A stretch of DNA of 33,011 nucleotides from contig CANREH010000030.1 of the NCBI GenBank assembly GCA_947629585.1, positions 1 through 33,011 of the forward strand. The letters run 5' to 3'. The position numbers and the translations under genes are program-made. This DNA is from an uncultured Lachnospiraceae bacterium (lineage in GTDB: Bacteria; Bacillota; Clostridia; Lachnospirales; Lachnospiraceae). Below are positions 7,813 through 16,533 of the stretch, piece by piece. Each line of letters starts with the position of its first letter. The first letter of the stretch is position 1. The notes beneath the pieces were generated by a model. The model was not told the origin of the DNA. It did no database searches and was given only the letters and a program-made list of their open reading frames with translations.

Positions 7813-8996
7813 ATGGAAGATTTTTATATAGGAAACATTGTAATTGATGGAGATACATATTTGTTTTATTTGGCTGATTATAAAATCCGTATTATATGCA
7901 ATTGTGCGCAAAATCAAAAGTTAAGCTATAGAAAAATAATAGCTTATTTAGGCGATGACTGGTGGATTAATGTTTATGATTTTGAAAATAGAAATTTAGC
8001 AATTAAGGTAGATAATATAGATTATGCGTTACTAAATAAATGTATGTTATCTGTAGAAGGCTATTTTGTTACCAGCTCATTTGAAAAGGGAAATACAGCA
8101 TCGGATCAAGCGCAGTTTAGAAATATTTGCATTCGTAATGATATCATAGATTATATGTTTCGTAATGATAGGGAATATTTAGAAGATGTAATTTATTCGC
8201 TTAATGACTGGAATAAATGTAGATTAGATATTCCGGAGCCTAAAGAAAAATATTCTCCAATAGATTTACAAATTAATGGCGAAAAGTACAACATGAAATT
8301 TAAAGTAATGGTTCAGGGATCAACCGCTCCATTTCCGTTTAATATTAATCATGCGATTATCATATCATCTGATAATAATGGAACATTCAAGGAAGCATGG
8401 TATGTTGTAAAATTAATGCGTCTATTTTTAAAATTTATATCTCAATCGGGAGGGGTTAATTTTAAAGAAAAAATATATGTATATCAAGATGATATAAATA
8501 CCTGCGACACTTTTTTGTATTTAAGAAATGAAGAGAATGTCAGTATTATTAGAGAAAGAGTATTAGAATATACAGATATAGAAATGGGAATTAGTAAGCT
8601 GATTACTTTAATTGATAATAATGGCATATTGTTTCGCTCCCTGTTTCCAATAGATAAAGATATAATTTCTTACAAGGACATTATGAATATATGCGCTGCT
8701 TTTGAATCTCAAGCTCCTGATTTTGCAGACAATGAACAGAGAAATGTGCGTCGTAAGATGGTTCGGAAAATATAAAATATAATTTTTTGATAGATTATGA
8801 GAAAATGCCCGAAAGAATAAAAAATGCCCGAAATGCGTTAGATCACGGTAATAGGGATATAGTATTGAACAGCAATGCATATTGGGATGCTGAGTTGTTA
8901 AGAGCTATTGTATATATGATGATATTAAAAAAAGTTGGGATGGATGAAGAAAAAATCAGGCACTCATTAAACAAATTTACAAGAACACCCTATTAG
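7813..8996 (+). pseudogene. ApeA-like HEPN abortive-infection protein, split by frameshift or deletion
   Basis: GGAGGAG lies just before ATG 7813, and the first frame encodes 320 residues to TAA 8775. It resembles the N-terminal region of ApeA-type defence proteins (an all-beta start such as DGDTYLFYLADYKI and GDDWWINVYDF, then WYVVKLMRLFLKFIS). Another frame, open from 8757 to 8996, carries the HEPN end: MPERIKNARNALDHGN with an R-x4-H motif (Arg codon 8829, His codon 8844), then AELLRAIVYMMILKKVGMDEEKI. HEPN R-x4-6-H motifs are RNase active sites. Only about 20 residues separate the last conserved part of the first frame from the motif. That is shorter than I expect for the domain, so an out-of-frame internal deletion is more likely than a single indel. 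The intact ancestor would have been an antiphage RNase. Confidence 0.6.
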
Positions 8997-9041
8997 AATG
9001 TATTTAATTAAGCAAGAAAATTATAAAAGAAAGGAAATGTC

Positions 9042-10715
9042 ATGATATATCCAGAAAATCAGTTAAAAGGAAAAATCATACAAATGATACATGATTTTGA
9101 GGATGAAGTAGTTGAGTTCAAAGAAGCAAAAGCTAATTTTTCCTTTAGGGATATAGGAAAATATTTTTCAGCGTTGGGTAATGAGGCGAATATCAGAGAT
9201 AGAAAAGAGGCTTGGTTGATATTTGGTGTTACCAATAAAAAGAAAATTGTCGGAACAGCATACAGAAAAGACGGAAGTCTTCAGAGACTAAAAAAAGAAA
9301 TTGTGGCTGGAACGAATGAACGACTGACATTTATGGAAATATATGAGTTGGAATTAGAAGGGCAACGAGTTGTTGCTTTTCAGATTCCACCTGCACTTCG
9401 TGGAATTCCCACTACATGGAATGGGGCTGCCTATGCAAGAGAGGATGAAAGCACTTGTCCGCTGCCAATGGATAAGGTAGATTTAATTCGTAGCCAAATA
9501 GGTGTTGATTGGTCAAAGGAAATTGTTGAAAATGCAGATATGGAGGATTTAGACCAGGAAGCGGTAAGCTATGCACGCACTTTATTTATTAGAAAACAAA
9601 AGGCGTCCAAAAAGTCTACAGAGATGTTGGAAAAAATGTCTGATGTTGAGATATTGAATAAAGCCGGATTATTGATAAAAGGGAAAATAACTAATACAGC
9701 ACTTATTCTTCTTGGGAAAGAGGAATCCTTATATTTGTTTGACGGGCTCATTCCAAGAATAACATGGACACTGTATAATGGGAACGGTTCTGTAAAAGCA
9801 TATGAGCATTTTGATATGCCGCTTCTTTTGGCAGTTGATAAGACCTATGCAAAGATTAGAAATGAGAAATATCGCTATATAGCCGGACAACAGACTTTGT
9901 TTCCAGATGAGGTAGATCAGTATAATCCGGATGTGGTAAAGGAGATTTTAAACAATTGTATTGCGCATTCCAATTATCAGCTTCGTGGAAAAATCAATGT
10001 GGAAGAGTTTGAGGATAGATTGGTTTTTATAAATGAGGGTAATTTTATTCCAGAAACAGTGGAGAGGGCGCTGGAGGAAGGATATAAACCTCCTTATTAC
10101 AGAAATAGTTTTTTGTGCCATGCAATGGTCAATCTTTATATGATTGATACAAATGCAATGGGAATTCCTATGATGTATCAAATTCAGAGGGACAAATGTT
10201 TTCCTTTGCCGACATATGATCTGGAAGATGTAAATCGTGTAAAAGTAACTTTATATGGGAAAATCCTTGATAGAAATTATACTCAATTGCTTCATAGCAA
10301 TGGCGATTTAGATTTGCACACAGTATTTTTGTTAGATAAAGTACAGAAGAAAGAGATTATAGCTAGAGATGATTGTTGTTTTTTGAGAAAGGAAGGATTG
10401 GTGGAAGGCAGATATCCTAATATTTATGTATCGTATAAAGTTGCAAATATGGTAGGTACACCAGCGGAATATGTAAAAAATAAGGGTTTGGACAAAGATG
10501 TGTATGAGCAGTTGATTATTAATGCCCTTAGGACAATGAAAAGAGCCAGAGTATCGGATATTAAGGCTGTATTAGAGGGCGCATTGCCGGCGATTATGGA
10601 CGAAAAGCAACAGACCAAAAAAGTTTCAAACATTCTCCAAGCTATGAAGAAAGAAGAAATGGTGATTGTTGAAGGTACTGGACACAAAGCAAGATGGAGT
10701 TTGGTTGATGAATAA
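9042..10715 (+). CDS. AlbA_2 (Schlafen-type) domain and HATPase protein, putative regulator or defence factor
   Basis: The 557-residue protein starts with an AlbA_2 domain at about 15-135 (EDEVVEFKEAKANFSFRDIGKYFSALGNEANIR, WLIFGVTNKKKIVGT, IPTTWNGAAYARED). It continues with a GHKL-like HATPase_c_4 region at about 300-400 (VVKEILNNCIAHSNYQLRGKINVEEFEDRLVFINEGNF, with N and H of the N-box). It ends in winged-helix-like segments (about 430-557: LRTMKRARVSDIKAVLEG, KKVSNILQAMKKEEMVIVEGTGHKARWSL). Such proteins are often annotated as transcriptional regulators or RNA-binding proteins and are frequent in mobile and defence islands. The function is unproven. AGAAAGGAAA precedes ATG 9042 by 5 bp. 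It appears to be the only undamaged gene of the island. Directly after its stop lies a phased repeat array. Confidence 0.75.
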   Translation: MIYPENQLKGKIIQMIHDFEDEVVEFKEAKANFSFRDIGKYFSALGNEANIRDRKEAWLIFGVTNKKKIVGTAYRKDGSLQRLKKEIVAGTNERLTFMEIYELELEGQRVVAFQIPPALRGIPTTWNGAAYAREDESTCPLPMDKVDLIRSQIGVDWSKEIVENADMEDLDQEAVSYARTLFIRKQKASKKSTEMLEKMSDVEILNKAGLLIKGKITNTALILLGKEESLYLFDGLIPRITWTLYNGNGSVKAYEHFDMPLLLAVDKTYAKIRNEKYRYIAGQQTLFPDEVDQYNPDVVKEILNNCIAHSNYQLRGKINVEEFEDRLVFINEGNFIPETVERALEEGYKPPYYRNSFLCHAMVNLYMIDTNAMGIPMMYQIQRDKCFPLPTYDLEDVNRVKVTLYGKILDRNYTQLLHSNGDLDLHTVFLLDKVQKKEIIARDDCCFLRKEGLVEGRYPNIYVSYKVANMVGTPAEYVKNKGLDKDVYEQLIINALRTMKRARVSDIKAVLEGALPAIMDEKQQTKKVSNILQAMKKEEMVIVEGTGHKARWSLVDE

Positions 10716-10720
10716 GATTT

Positions 10721-10815
10721 TTGAGCTAATTTTGGACTAGGTTGGTCTTAAGTTGAGCTAAACTTGGGCTAAACTTGAGCTAAGTTGGGCTATATGCGTG
10801 ATAGAGTTGGACTAA
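10721..10815 (+). repeat. Eight degenerate TTGRGCTAA repeats in helical phase
   Basis: Units with consensus TTGRGCTAA begin at 10721, 10732, 10742, 10753, 10764, 10775, 10785 and 10807. Spacings are 11, 10, 11, 11, 11, 10 and 22 bp, an average of 10.75 bp per step. The central copies at 10753-10784 are nearly identical (TTGAGCTAAAC, TTGGGCTAAAC, TTGAGCTAAG). All units would face the same side of the helix. A ninth related GGACTAA occurs at 10864. The array starts 5 bp after the AlbA_2 gene and no frame is open through it. An iteron or operator array is the most natural reading, without proof. Confidence 0.75.
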
Positions 10816-10892
10816 AAGGTACAGAGGAAAAATAGTGTTTGAATAAAACAACTCTTTGGTTTCGGACTAACCGTCTATCGGCAGTTCCTGTG

Positions 10893-11162
10893 GGGCATCT
10901 GTCAGCGCAGATGTCCTTCTTTAATGTTTAACATACATAAAAACTAAACTTCCATGCCGGGCATACCCGGCACTACCATGAATAAAAGCCCACAGGGGAG
11001 CTTCGTGCTTTCGCACTCTCGCTCCCCTGCCCATATTCGCAAATCGTGCTGCTCTCATTCGTTCGCATCACTGTTTTGCTCATACGGGTTAGCGTCTCTC
11101 ATACAGGACCAGGCTGGCAAGCAAGCTTGCCGTCTGTTCCTGTATGGAGACTGGGCTTTTAT
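10893..11162. repeat. Hairpin-rich non-coding tract closed by a perfect 11-bp outer stem
   Basis: Within 270 bp there are four strong stems: GGGCATCTG/CAGATGTCC (10893-10916), TGCCGGG/CCCGGCA (10955-10972), CAGGGGAGC/GCTCCCCTG with an inner GTGC/GCAC (10993-11029), and ATACAGGA/TCCTGTAT (11101-11145) enclosing GGCAAGC/GCTTGCC (11116-11131). ATAAAAGCCCA (10982-10992) and TGGGCTTTTAT (11152-11162) are exact complements and enclose the last two. The frame 10954-11262 is open but lacks an RBS and coding character. This density suggests a single-strand or transfer origin or a structured RNA of a mobile element. Confidence 0.55.
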
Positions 11163-11169
11163 AGTAAAA

Positions 11170-11232
11170 TTTGACATAAAAAAGCAGATTTCATGCTGTC
11201 TGCAAGTACTTTTTTATTATTCAACTGTCAAA
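11170..11232 (+). repeat. Nested inverted repeat upstream of pth
   Basis: TTTGACA (11170-11176) is complementary to TGTCAAA (11226-11232). Inside, AAAAAAG pairs with CTTTTTT and GCAGA with TCTGC. It could be a leader or terminator hairpin closing the island, or the end of an inserted element. No protein is encoded. Confidence 0.4.
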
Positions 11233-11258
11233 CTCCCGCCAATCAACCTTTCCACTAT

Positions 11259-11287
11259 TTGACTTTCTGTCTATGATAGCTTAAAAT
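11259..11287 (+). promoter_or_regulatory. Sigma-A promoter for pth-mfd
   Basis: TTGACT (11259-11264) and TAAAAT (11282-11287) are separated by exactly 17 bp, and each matches the consensus at 5 of 6 positions. The start of transcription would be near 11294, about 30 bp before the pth ATG and just after GGAAAAATC. It lies downstream of the island, so the housekeeping genes keep their own promoter. Confidence 0.65.
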
Positions 11288-11323
11288 AAGGAAAAATCAT
11301 AAGGAATGAAAACGGAGGGCAGA

Positions 11324-11896
11324 ATGTATATTATTGTAGGCTTAGGCAATCCTGACGACAGGTATCAGGCGACAAGGCATAATATCGGGTTTGACGCGGT
11401 TACGAAAATTTGCGACGAGACGGGGATTTCCCTGGATATGAGAAAGCATAAGGCGCTGATAGGGAAGGGTGTTATCAATGGGCAGAAGGTGATTTTAGCA
11501 CAGCCTCAGACTTATATGAATTTAAGCGGGGAGAGCGTGCGTGAGCTTGTGGATTATTATAAGATTGATCCGGAGACGGAGCTGATTGTTATCTATGACG
11601 ATATCAGCCTGGATGTCGGGCAGCTCCGCATCCGGAAGAAGGGGAGCGCAGGCGGACATAACGGAATTAAAAATATTATTGCGCAGCTTGGGACGCAGAA
11701 TTTCCAGAGGATTAAGATCGGCGTGGGGGACAAACCGAAGGGCTGGGATCTGGTGGACTGGGTGCTTGCGCAGTTCCCGGCGGATGATCAGGCGGCTGTC
11801 CGGCAGGCATTGTCCGATGCCTATGGCGCCGTTTTGATGATGATGGAGGAAGGGCCGGAGGCGGCGATGAACCGTTATAATAAAAAGAAAGAATAA
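11324..11896 (+). CDS. pth: Peptidyl-tRNA hydrolase
   Basis: The 190-residue protein is standard length for Pth, which frees tRNA from peptidyl-tRNAs that fall off the ribosome. It shows the family marks MYIIVGLGNPDDRYQATRHNIGF (with the catalytic His and the Asn of LGNP), LAQPQTYMNLSGESV, LIVIYDDISL and GSAGGHNGIKNI, then FQRIKIGVGDKP. ATG 11324 follows GGAGGG by 4 bp and gives the exact family N-terminus; the frame is open back to 11306 without homology. mfd follows after 19 bp. The pth-mfd pairing is the same as spoVC-mfd in Bacillus. Confidence 0.97.
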   Translation: MYIIVGLGNPDDRYQATRHNIGFDAVTKICDETGISLDMRKHKALIGKGVINGQKVILAQPQTYMNLSGESVRELVDYYKIDPETELIVIYDDISLDVGQLRIRKKGSAGGHNGIKNIIAQLGTQNFQRIKIGVGDKPKGWDLVDWVLAQFPADDQAAVRQALSDAYGAVLMMMEEGPEAAMNRYNKKKE

Positions 11897-11915
11897 ATCA
11901 GATAGGAGTCAGGTT

Positions 11916-14900
11916 ATGGATATTTTCGCGGAACTCGTGAGAGAGATGAGCGGATTTGAAGATTTGGTACAGGAAATAAAGAAAAAACAGGCAGGGGTTC
12001 AGATTACCGGCTGCATTGATTCCCAGAAATGCCATCTTGCCTATGGGCTGGGAAATTCATATGATTACCGGATTATCATTACTTATCATGATTTGAAAGC
12101 AAAGGAAATTTTTGAAGATTATAAATTGTATGATAAAAATATTGTCTATTATCCGGCAAAAGATGTGATGTTTTATAATGCGGATATTCATGGAAATACG
12201 ATTGTAAAGGACCGCATTAACGTGCTGAAAAAGCTGTTAAAGAAAGAGCCCTGCACGATTGTGACAACGGTAGATGCCGTGATGGACTGCGTGCTTCCGC
12301 TGGAATTTCTGGAAAAGAATGTATTTGCGTTAAAAACAGGGGAAGAGAAGGATTTGCCGCAGCTTTCTTCCCGTCTTACGGCGCTTGGCTATGAGCGCTG
12401 CGGACAGGTGGAGGCGCCGGGGCAGTACGCCATCAGGGGCGGTATTCTGGATCTTTTTCCTCTGACCGAGGAAGCGCCTGTCAGGATAGAGTTTTGGGGG
12501 GATGAGATTGATTCTATTCGTTCCTTTGACGTGCAGAGCCAGCGGTCGATTGAAAATCTTAATGAGCTTGTGATTTATCCGGCGGCGGAGCTGATTCTGG
12601 ATGAAAATACTATCGCGGGCGGCATTGCGAGACTGGAAAAGGAGAAAAAGGCGGCGGTAAAATCCCTGAAAGAAGAAGGAAAACGGGAGGCGGCTGCAAG
12701 GCTTGAGCGGGCGGTTTCAGAATTTCGGGAGAATTTATCTGCCTATGGAAGCGCTGCGGGTCTTGACAGCTATATCCACTATTTTTTCGGGAAAGATGTT
12801 GTGAGTTTTTTGGATTATTTCCGGGAAAAGGATGCCGTTATTTTTCTGGACGAGTGCCTGCGGATCGGGGAAAAAGCGGAAGCGGTAGAGCTGGAATTTC
12901 AGGAAGGCATGACAGGAAGGCTGGAGAATGGGTATATCCTTCCATCTCAGGCGGATGTCTTATTCCCGTGGGCGAGGGTGCAGGCGATGTTAGCGAGGAG
13001 AAGGCTTGTTTTTTTGTCTTCGCTTGACGCAAAGCTGCCGGGATTTACCGTGACGATGAAATATGATGTCAATGCGAAATCAGTCGCAAGCTATGTCAAC
13101 CATTTTGATCTGCTGATTGAGGATTTAAAAAGCCTGAAAAAAAGGGGATATCGGACCGTGCTGATTTCCGCGTCCCGGACGAGGGCCATGCGCCTGGGAG
13201 AAGATTTGCGGGCAGATTACGGCCTGTCGGCTTTTTATTCGGAACGTGCGGAAATTATGCCGAAGCCGGGAGAAATCATGATTGTCGCCGGAAATTCCCA
13301 CCGCGGGTTTGAATATCCGCTGTTAAAGTTTATCGTTGTTACAGATACGGATATGTTCGGCGTCCGCAAGCCGAAGAAAAAGAAGAAATCGTATGAGGGA
13401 AGGGCAATCCAGAGCTTCCATGATTTGAATGCGGGAGATTATGTCGTGCATGAAAATCATGGCATCGGCATTTACCGGGGAATTGAAAAGATTGAATCGG
13501 AAAAGGTTGCAAAGGACTATATGAAGATCGAGTATGGGGACGGGGGCGTTTTATATGTGCCTGCCGCCAACTTTGAGACTGTCCAGAAGTTTGCCGGATC
13601 GGAGGCGAGGCAGCCGAAGCTCAATAAGTTAAATTCCAAAGAATGGAAGACGACAAAATCAAAGGTGCGGGGCGCGGTAAAGGAGATTGCCGGGGAACTG
13701 GTGAAATTGTATGCGGCAAGGCAGGCGAAGAAGGGATATCAGTTTGGCGCCGATACCGTCTGGCAGGCGGAATTTGAGGAATTATTCCCCTATGAGGAAA
13801 CCGAGGATCAGCTTGCGGCGATTGAAGCGACGAAACAGGATATGGAAAGCGATCGGATCATGGACCGCTTAATCTGCGGGGACGTCGGTTTTGGAAAGAC
13901 CGAGGTTGCCATCCGGGCAGCGTTTAAAGCTGTGCAGGACAGTAAGCAGGTAGTCTATCTGGTGCCGACGACGATCCTTGCGCAGCAGCACTACAATACG
14001 TTTCTGCAGAGGATGAAGGATTACCCGGTGCGGATCGAGATGCTTTCCCGGTTCCGCACGCCTGCACAGCAGAAGAAAGCGGTGGAAGGCTTGAAGTCCG
14101 GCGAGGTGGATATCGTGATCGGGACGCACAGGCTGTTGTCTAAGGATGTGCAGTATAAAAATCTGGGGCTTCTTGTCATTGACGAGGAACAGCGGTTCGG
14201 TGTGACGCATAAGGAGAAAATTAAGCAGTTAAAGCAGGATGTCGATGTGCTGTCCCTTTCCGCAACTCCGATTCCAAGAACGCTGCATATGAGCCTGGTG
14301 GGAATCCGCGACATGAGCGTGTTAGAAGAGCCGCCGGTGGATCGGCTGCCGATCCAGACCTATGTCATGGAGCATAATCCGGAAATTATCCGGGAGGCGA
14401 TTAACCGGGAACTGGCAAGGGGAGGACAGGTGTACTATGTCTTCAACCGGGTTAATTCGATTGTGGAGACGGCCAATATGGTGGCAAAGCTTGTGCCGGA
14501 GGCATCGGTCGCGTTTGCGCACGGGCAGATGAGCGAGCGCGAGCTGGAAAAAATTATGCTGGAATTTATCAACGGGGAAATTGATGTTTTGGTAGCGACT
14601 ACGATTATTGAGACAGGGCTGGATATTTCCAATGTTAATACCATGATTATCGATAATGCGGATCAGCTTGGCCTTTCCCAGCTTTACCAGCTCCGCGGGC
14701 GTGTCGGCAGATCAAATAGAACCGCCTATGCTTTTTTGATGTATAAGCGTGATAAAATGTTAAAAGAAGTGGCGGAGAAGCGCCTGAAGGCAATTCGGGA
14801 GTTTACGGATCTTGGCTCTGGATTTAAGATCGCCATGCGGGACCTGGAAATCCGCGGCGCGGGCAGCCTGTTAGGGGTACAGCAGCATGGGCATATCGAG

Positions 14901-15464
14901 GCGGTTGGCTATGATCTGTACTGCAAAATGCTCAATGATGCGGTGCTGGCGTTAAAAGGAGAGCATACAGAGGAACTGGAGGATTTTGAAACGACGGTCG
15001 ATATGGATATGGATGCCTATATTCCGGCAGCCTATATCAAAAGTGAAGTGCAGAAGCTGGATATGTATAAGCGGATTGCCAGCGTATCCAGCAGGGAAGA
15101 GCTGATGGATGTAGAGGATGAGCTGACCGACCGTTTCGGCGCGCCGGGGACAGCAGTAACGAATCTTTTAATGATTGCCTACATTAAATCGCTTGCCCAT
15201 CTTGCGTGGATTGTGCAGGTTGCGCAGAGAGGCTCTGTCATGGAATTTTATTTTCATCCGCGGGCAAGGCTGGATGCTTCCAGATTTCCTGCATTCATAG
15301 ATTCTTATCAGGGAAGGTTAAAGATGGGAAAGAAAAAGGAGACGCCGTTTTTTTCGTTTTCCCTGGATCATAATGAGGATATTTTAAAAGAAACAGAGAT
15401 GTTTTTGTTAGAGCTCCATAGGCTGCGGCTGGATAAAGAAAACGCGGAATCTATCATGGCGTAA
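11916..15464 (+). CDS. mfd: Transcription-repair coupling factor Mfd
   Basis: The 1182-residue protein matches the family length. Residues 1-350 are the UvrB-like UvrA-binding part (GGILDLFPLTEEAPVRIEFWGDEIDSIRSFD). About 500-570 is the CarD-like RNA polymerase interaction domain (GDYVVHENHGIGIYRGIEK from Gly507). About 630-1000 is the RecG-like translocase with Walker A GDVGFGKT at 655-662, DEEQ at 756-759, SATPIPRTLHMSL, and motif VI in QLRGRVGRSNRTAYAF. The C-terminus is the TRCF autoinhibitory domain. Mfd pushes stalled RNA polymerase off DNA lesions and recruits UvrA. RBS AGGAGTC lies about 10 bp before ATG 11916. All motifs are intact. Confidence 0.97.
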   Translation: MDIFAELVREMSGFEDLVQEIKKKQAGVQITGCIDSQKCHLAYGLGNSYDYRIIITYHDLKAKEIFEDYKLYDKNIVYYPAKDVMFYNADIHGNTIVKDRINVLKKLLKKEPCTIVTTVDAVMDCVLPLEFLEKNVFALKTGEEKDLPQLSSRLTALGYERCGQVEAPGQYAIRGGILDLFPLTEEAPVRIEFWGDEIDSIRSFDVQSQRSIENLNELVIYPAAELILDENTIAGGIARLEKEKKAAVKSLKEEGKREAAARLERAVSEFRENLSAYGSAAGLDSYIHYFFGKDVVSFLDYFREKDAVIFLDECLRIGEKAEAVELEFQEGMTGRLENGYILPSQADVLFPWARVQAMLARRRLVFLSSLDAKLPGFTVTMKYDVNAKSVASYVNHFDLLIEDLKSLKKRGYRTVLISASRTRAMRLGEDLRADYGLSAFYSERAEIMPKPGEIMIVAGNSHRGFEYPLLKFIVVTDTDMFGVRKPKKKKKSYEGRAIQSFHDLNAGDYVVHENHGIGIYRGIEKIESEKVAKDYMKIEYGDGGVLYVPAANFETVQKFAGSEARQPKLNKLNSKEWKTTKSKVRGAVKEIAGELVKLYAARQAKKGYQFGADTVWQAEFEELFPYEETEDQLAAIEATKQDMESDRIMDRLICGDVGFGKTEVAIRAAFKAVQDSKQVVYLVPTTILAQQHYNTFLQRMKDYPVRIEMLSRFRTPAQQKKAVEGLKSGEVDIVIGTHRLLSKDVQYKNLGLLVIDEEQRFGVTHKEKIKQLKQDVDVLSLSATPIPRTLHMSLVGIRDMSVLEEPPVDRLPIQTYVMEHNPEIIREAINRELARGGQVYYVFNRVNSIVETANMVAKLVPEASVAFAHGQMSERELEKIMLEFINGEIDVLVATTIIETGLDISNVNTMIIDNADQLGLSQLYQLRGRVGRSNRTAYAFLMYKRDKMLKEVAEKRLKAIREFTDLGSGFKIAMRDLEIRGAGSLLGVQQHGHIEAVGYDLYCKMLNDAVLALKGEHTEELEDFETTVDMDMDAYIPAAYIKSEVQKLDMYKRIASVSSREELMDVEDELTDRFGAPGTAVTNLLMIAYIKSLAHLAWIVQVAQRGSVMEFYFHPRARLDASRFPAFIDSYQGRLKMGKKKETPFFSFSLDHNEDILKETEMFLLELHRLRLDKENAESIMA

Positions 15465-15485
15465 GGTTTGAAAGGAGAATTTCTT

Positions 15486-16526
15486 TTGAGAAAACGGTTA
15501 AAAACAAGGTTTTGTATGCTGCTTATAGCGGCTTTGGCGGTATCGTCCGGCTGCAGCCTGCCTTTTTCCAAAAAAGAGGAAAGCGTCCGGGTGCAGACGG
15601 AGGGCGAGCTTTCTATGGATTCTGTTTTGATGCGGGTGGGGAATATCGGGGTGACATACCGGGAAATCTTAATTTATATGTATCAGATGAAAGAGCGTTA
15701 TGAGCCGGGATTTGGAAAAGAGGTCTGGAACTTTCCTGTGGAAGAGGGGAAGACGTTCGGGGAATATGCCAAAGAGGAGGTTCTGGATAATATCACGCAG
15801 ATTAAGGTGATTGTGCAGCAGGCGGAAAAGGACGGCGTTGTTTTGGAGGAGGATGAGCTTTCCGAGATTGAGGAACAGGCAAAGGAATATCTTTCCGGCA
15901 TTACCAGCCGGGATATTAAGCGTTACGGGCTTACGGAGGAGCTGATTGAGGCGGTCTATCAGGACAACCGTCTGGCGGAGCGGATGTATGATATTACAAC
16001 CTCTGTGGTCGATACCGATATTTCCGATCAGGAGGCAAGGCAGATTTCCCTCCAGTATTTTGCGGTGCTGACAGACGGGACGGACCGCAATGGGAAAAAG
16101 GTTAAATTTACGAAGAAAAAAAAGCAGCAGGCGTTAAAGCGGGCGCAGGATTTGAGGAAGCAGGCGAAGGAAGCGGCGGATTTCGGAAATTTTGCGGATG
16201 CCAATTCCGATCTTTCCAGCTATCAGGCGGTTTATGGGAAGGATGAATTATCGGAGGCAGGGCTGCCGGAAGAAATTTTGAAAGCCGGGCTGAAAATGAA
16301 AACAGGGGAAATGAGCAAAGTCATGGCGGCGGAAGACGGTTATTATGTCCTGTACTCTGTCAGTGATTTTGACGAGGAAGCGACAAGGCAGAAAAAAGAA
16401 CAGATCATAGAAAAAGAGCAGGAAAAGATTTTTTCCGAGGCTTATGCCGGATGGTCAGAGCAGTATGACGTGGAACTGGGGCAGAATCTGTGGAAGAAAA
16501 TTACATTGGAATCATTGGGGGATTAG
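15486..16526 (+). CDS. PrsA/SurA-like peptidylprolyl isomerase, probable lipoprotein
   Basis: The 346-residue product starts LRKRLKTRFCMLLIAALAVSSGC. This is a basic stretch, a hydrophobic core and a Cys that could carry lipid, although Ser at -3 is a weak lipobox. A SurA-N-like helical part (RVGNIGVTYREILIYMYQMKERY, EVLDNITQIKVIVQQAEKDGV) precedes a parvulin-like C-terminus (YQAVYGKDELSEAGLPEEILKAGLKMKTGEMSKVMAAEDGYYVLYSV). Such proteins fold secreted proteins outside the membrane. AAAGGAG sits 9 bp before TTG 15486, the start I chose; an upstream in-frame TTG at 15468 lies within the RBS. It follows mfd after 21 bp and is probably in the same operon. It could instead be a chaperone without isomerase activity. 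Confidence 0.75.
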   Translation: MRKRLKTRFCMLLIAALAVSSGCSLPFSKKEESVRVQTEGELSMDSVLMRVGNIGVTYREILIYMYQMKERYEPGFGKEVWNFPVEEGKTFGEYAKEEVLDNITQIKVIVQQAEKDGVVLEEDELSEIEEQAKEYLSGITSRDIKRYGLTEELIEAVYQDNRLAERMYDITTSVVDTDISDQEARQISLQYFAVLTDGTDRNGKKVKFTKKKKQQALKRAQDLRKQAKEAADFGNFADANSDLSSYQAVYGKDELSEAGLPEEILKAGLKMKTGEMSKVMAAEDGYYVLYSVSDFDEEATRQKKEQIIEKEQEKIFSEAYAGWSEQYDVELGQNLWKKITLESLGD

Positions 16527-16533
16527 GAAGTTT

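Noticed and set aside
10721..10815. CRISPR array
   Set aside because: Units are about 9 bp with 1-2 bp between them, with no spacers and no cas genes, so it is not CRISPR.
10954..11262. 102-codon open frame in the hairpin tract
   Set aside because: It has no RBS, its composition is serine/cysteine-rich and unlike the neighbours, and it simply reads through several perfect stems. I treat the tract as non-coding.
7106..11323. Integrase-type genomic island with att sites
   Set aside because: There is no integrase, no tRNA gene and no clear direct repeat at the borders. It is an accessory island by composition and gene content only.
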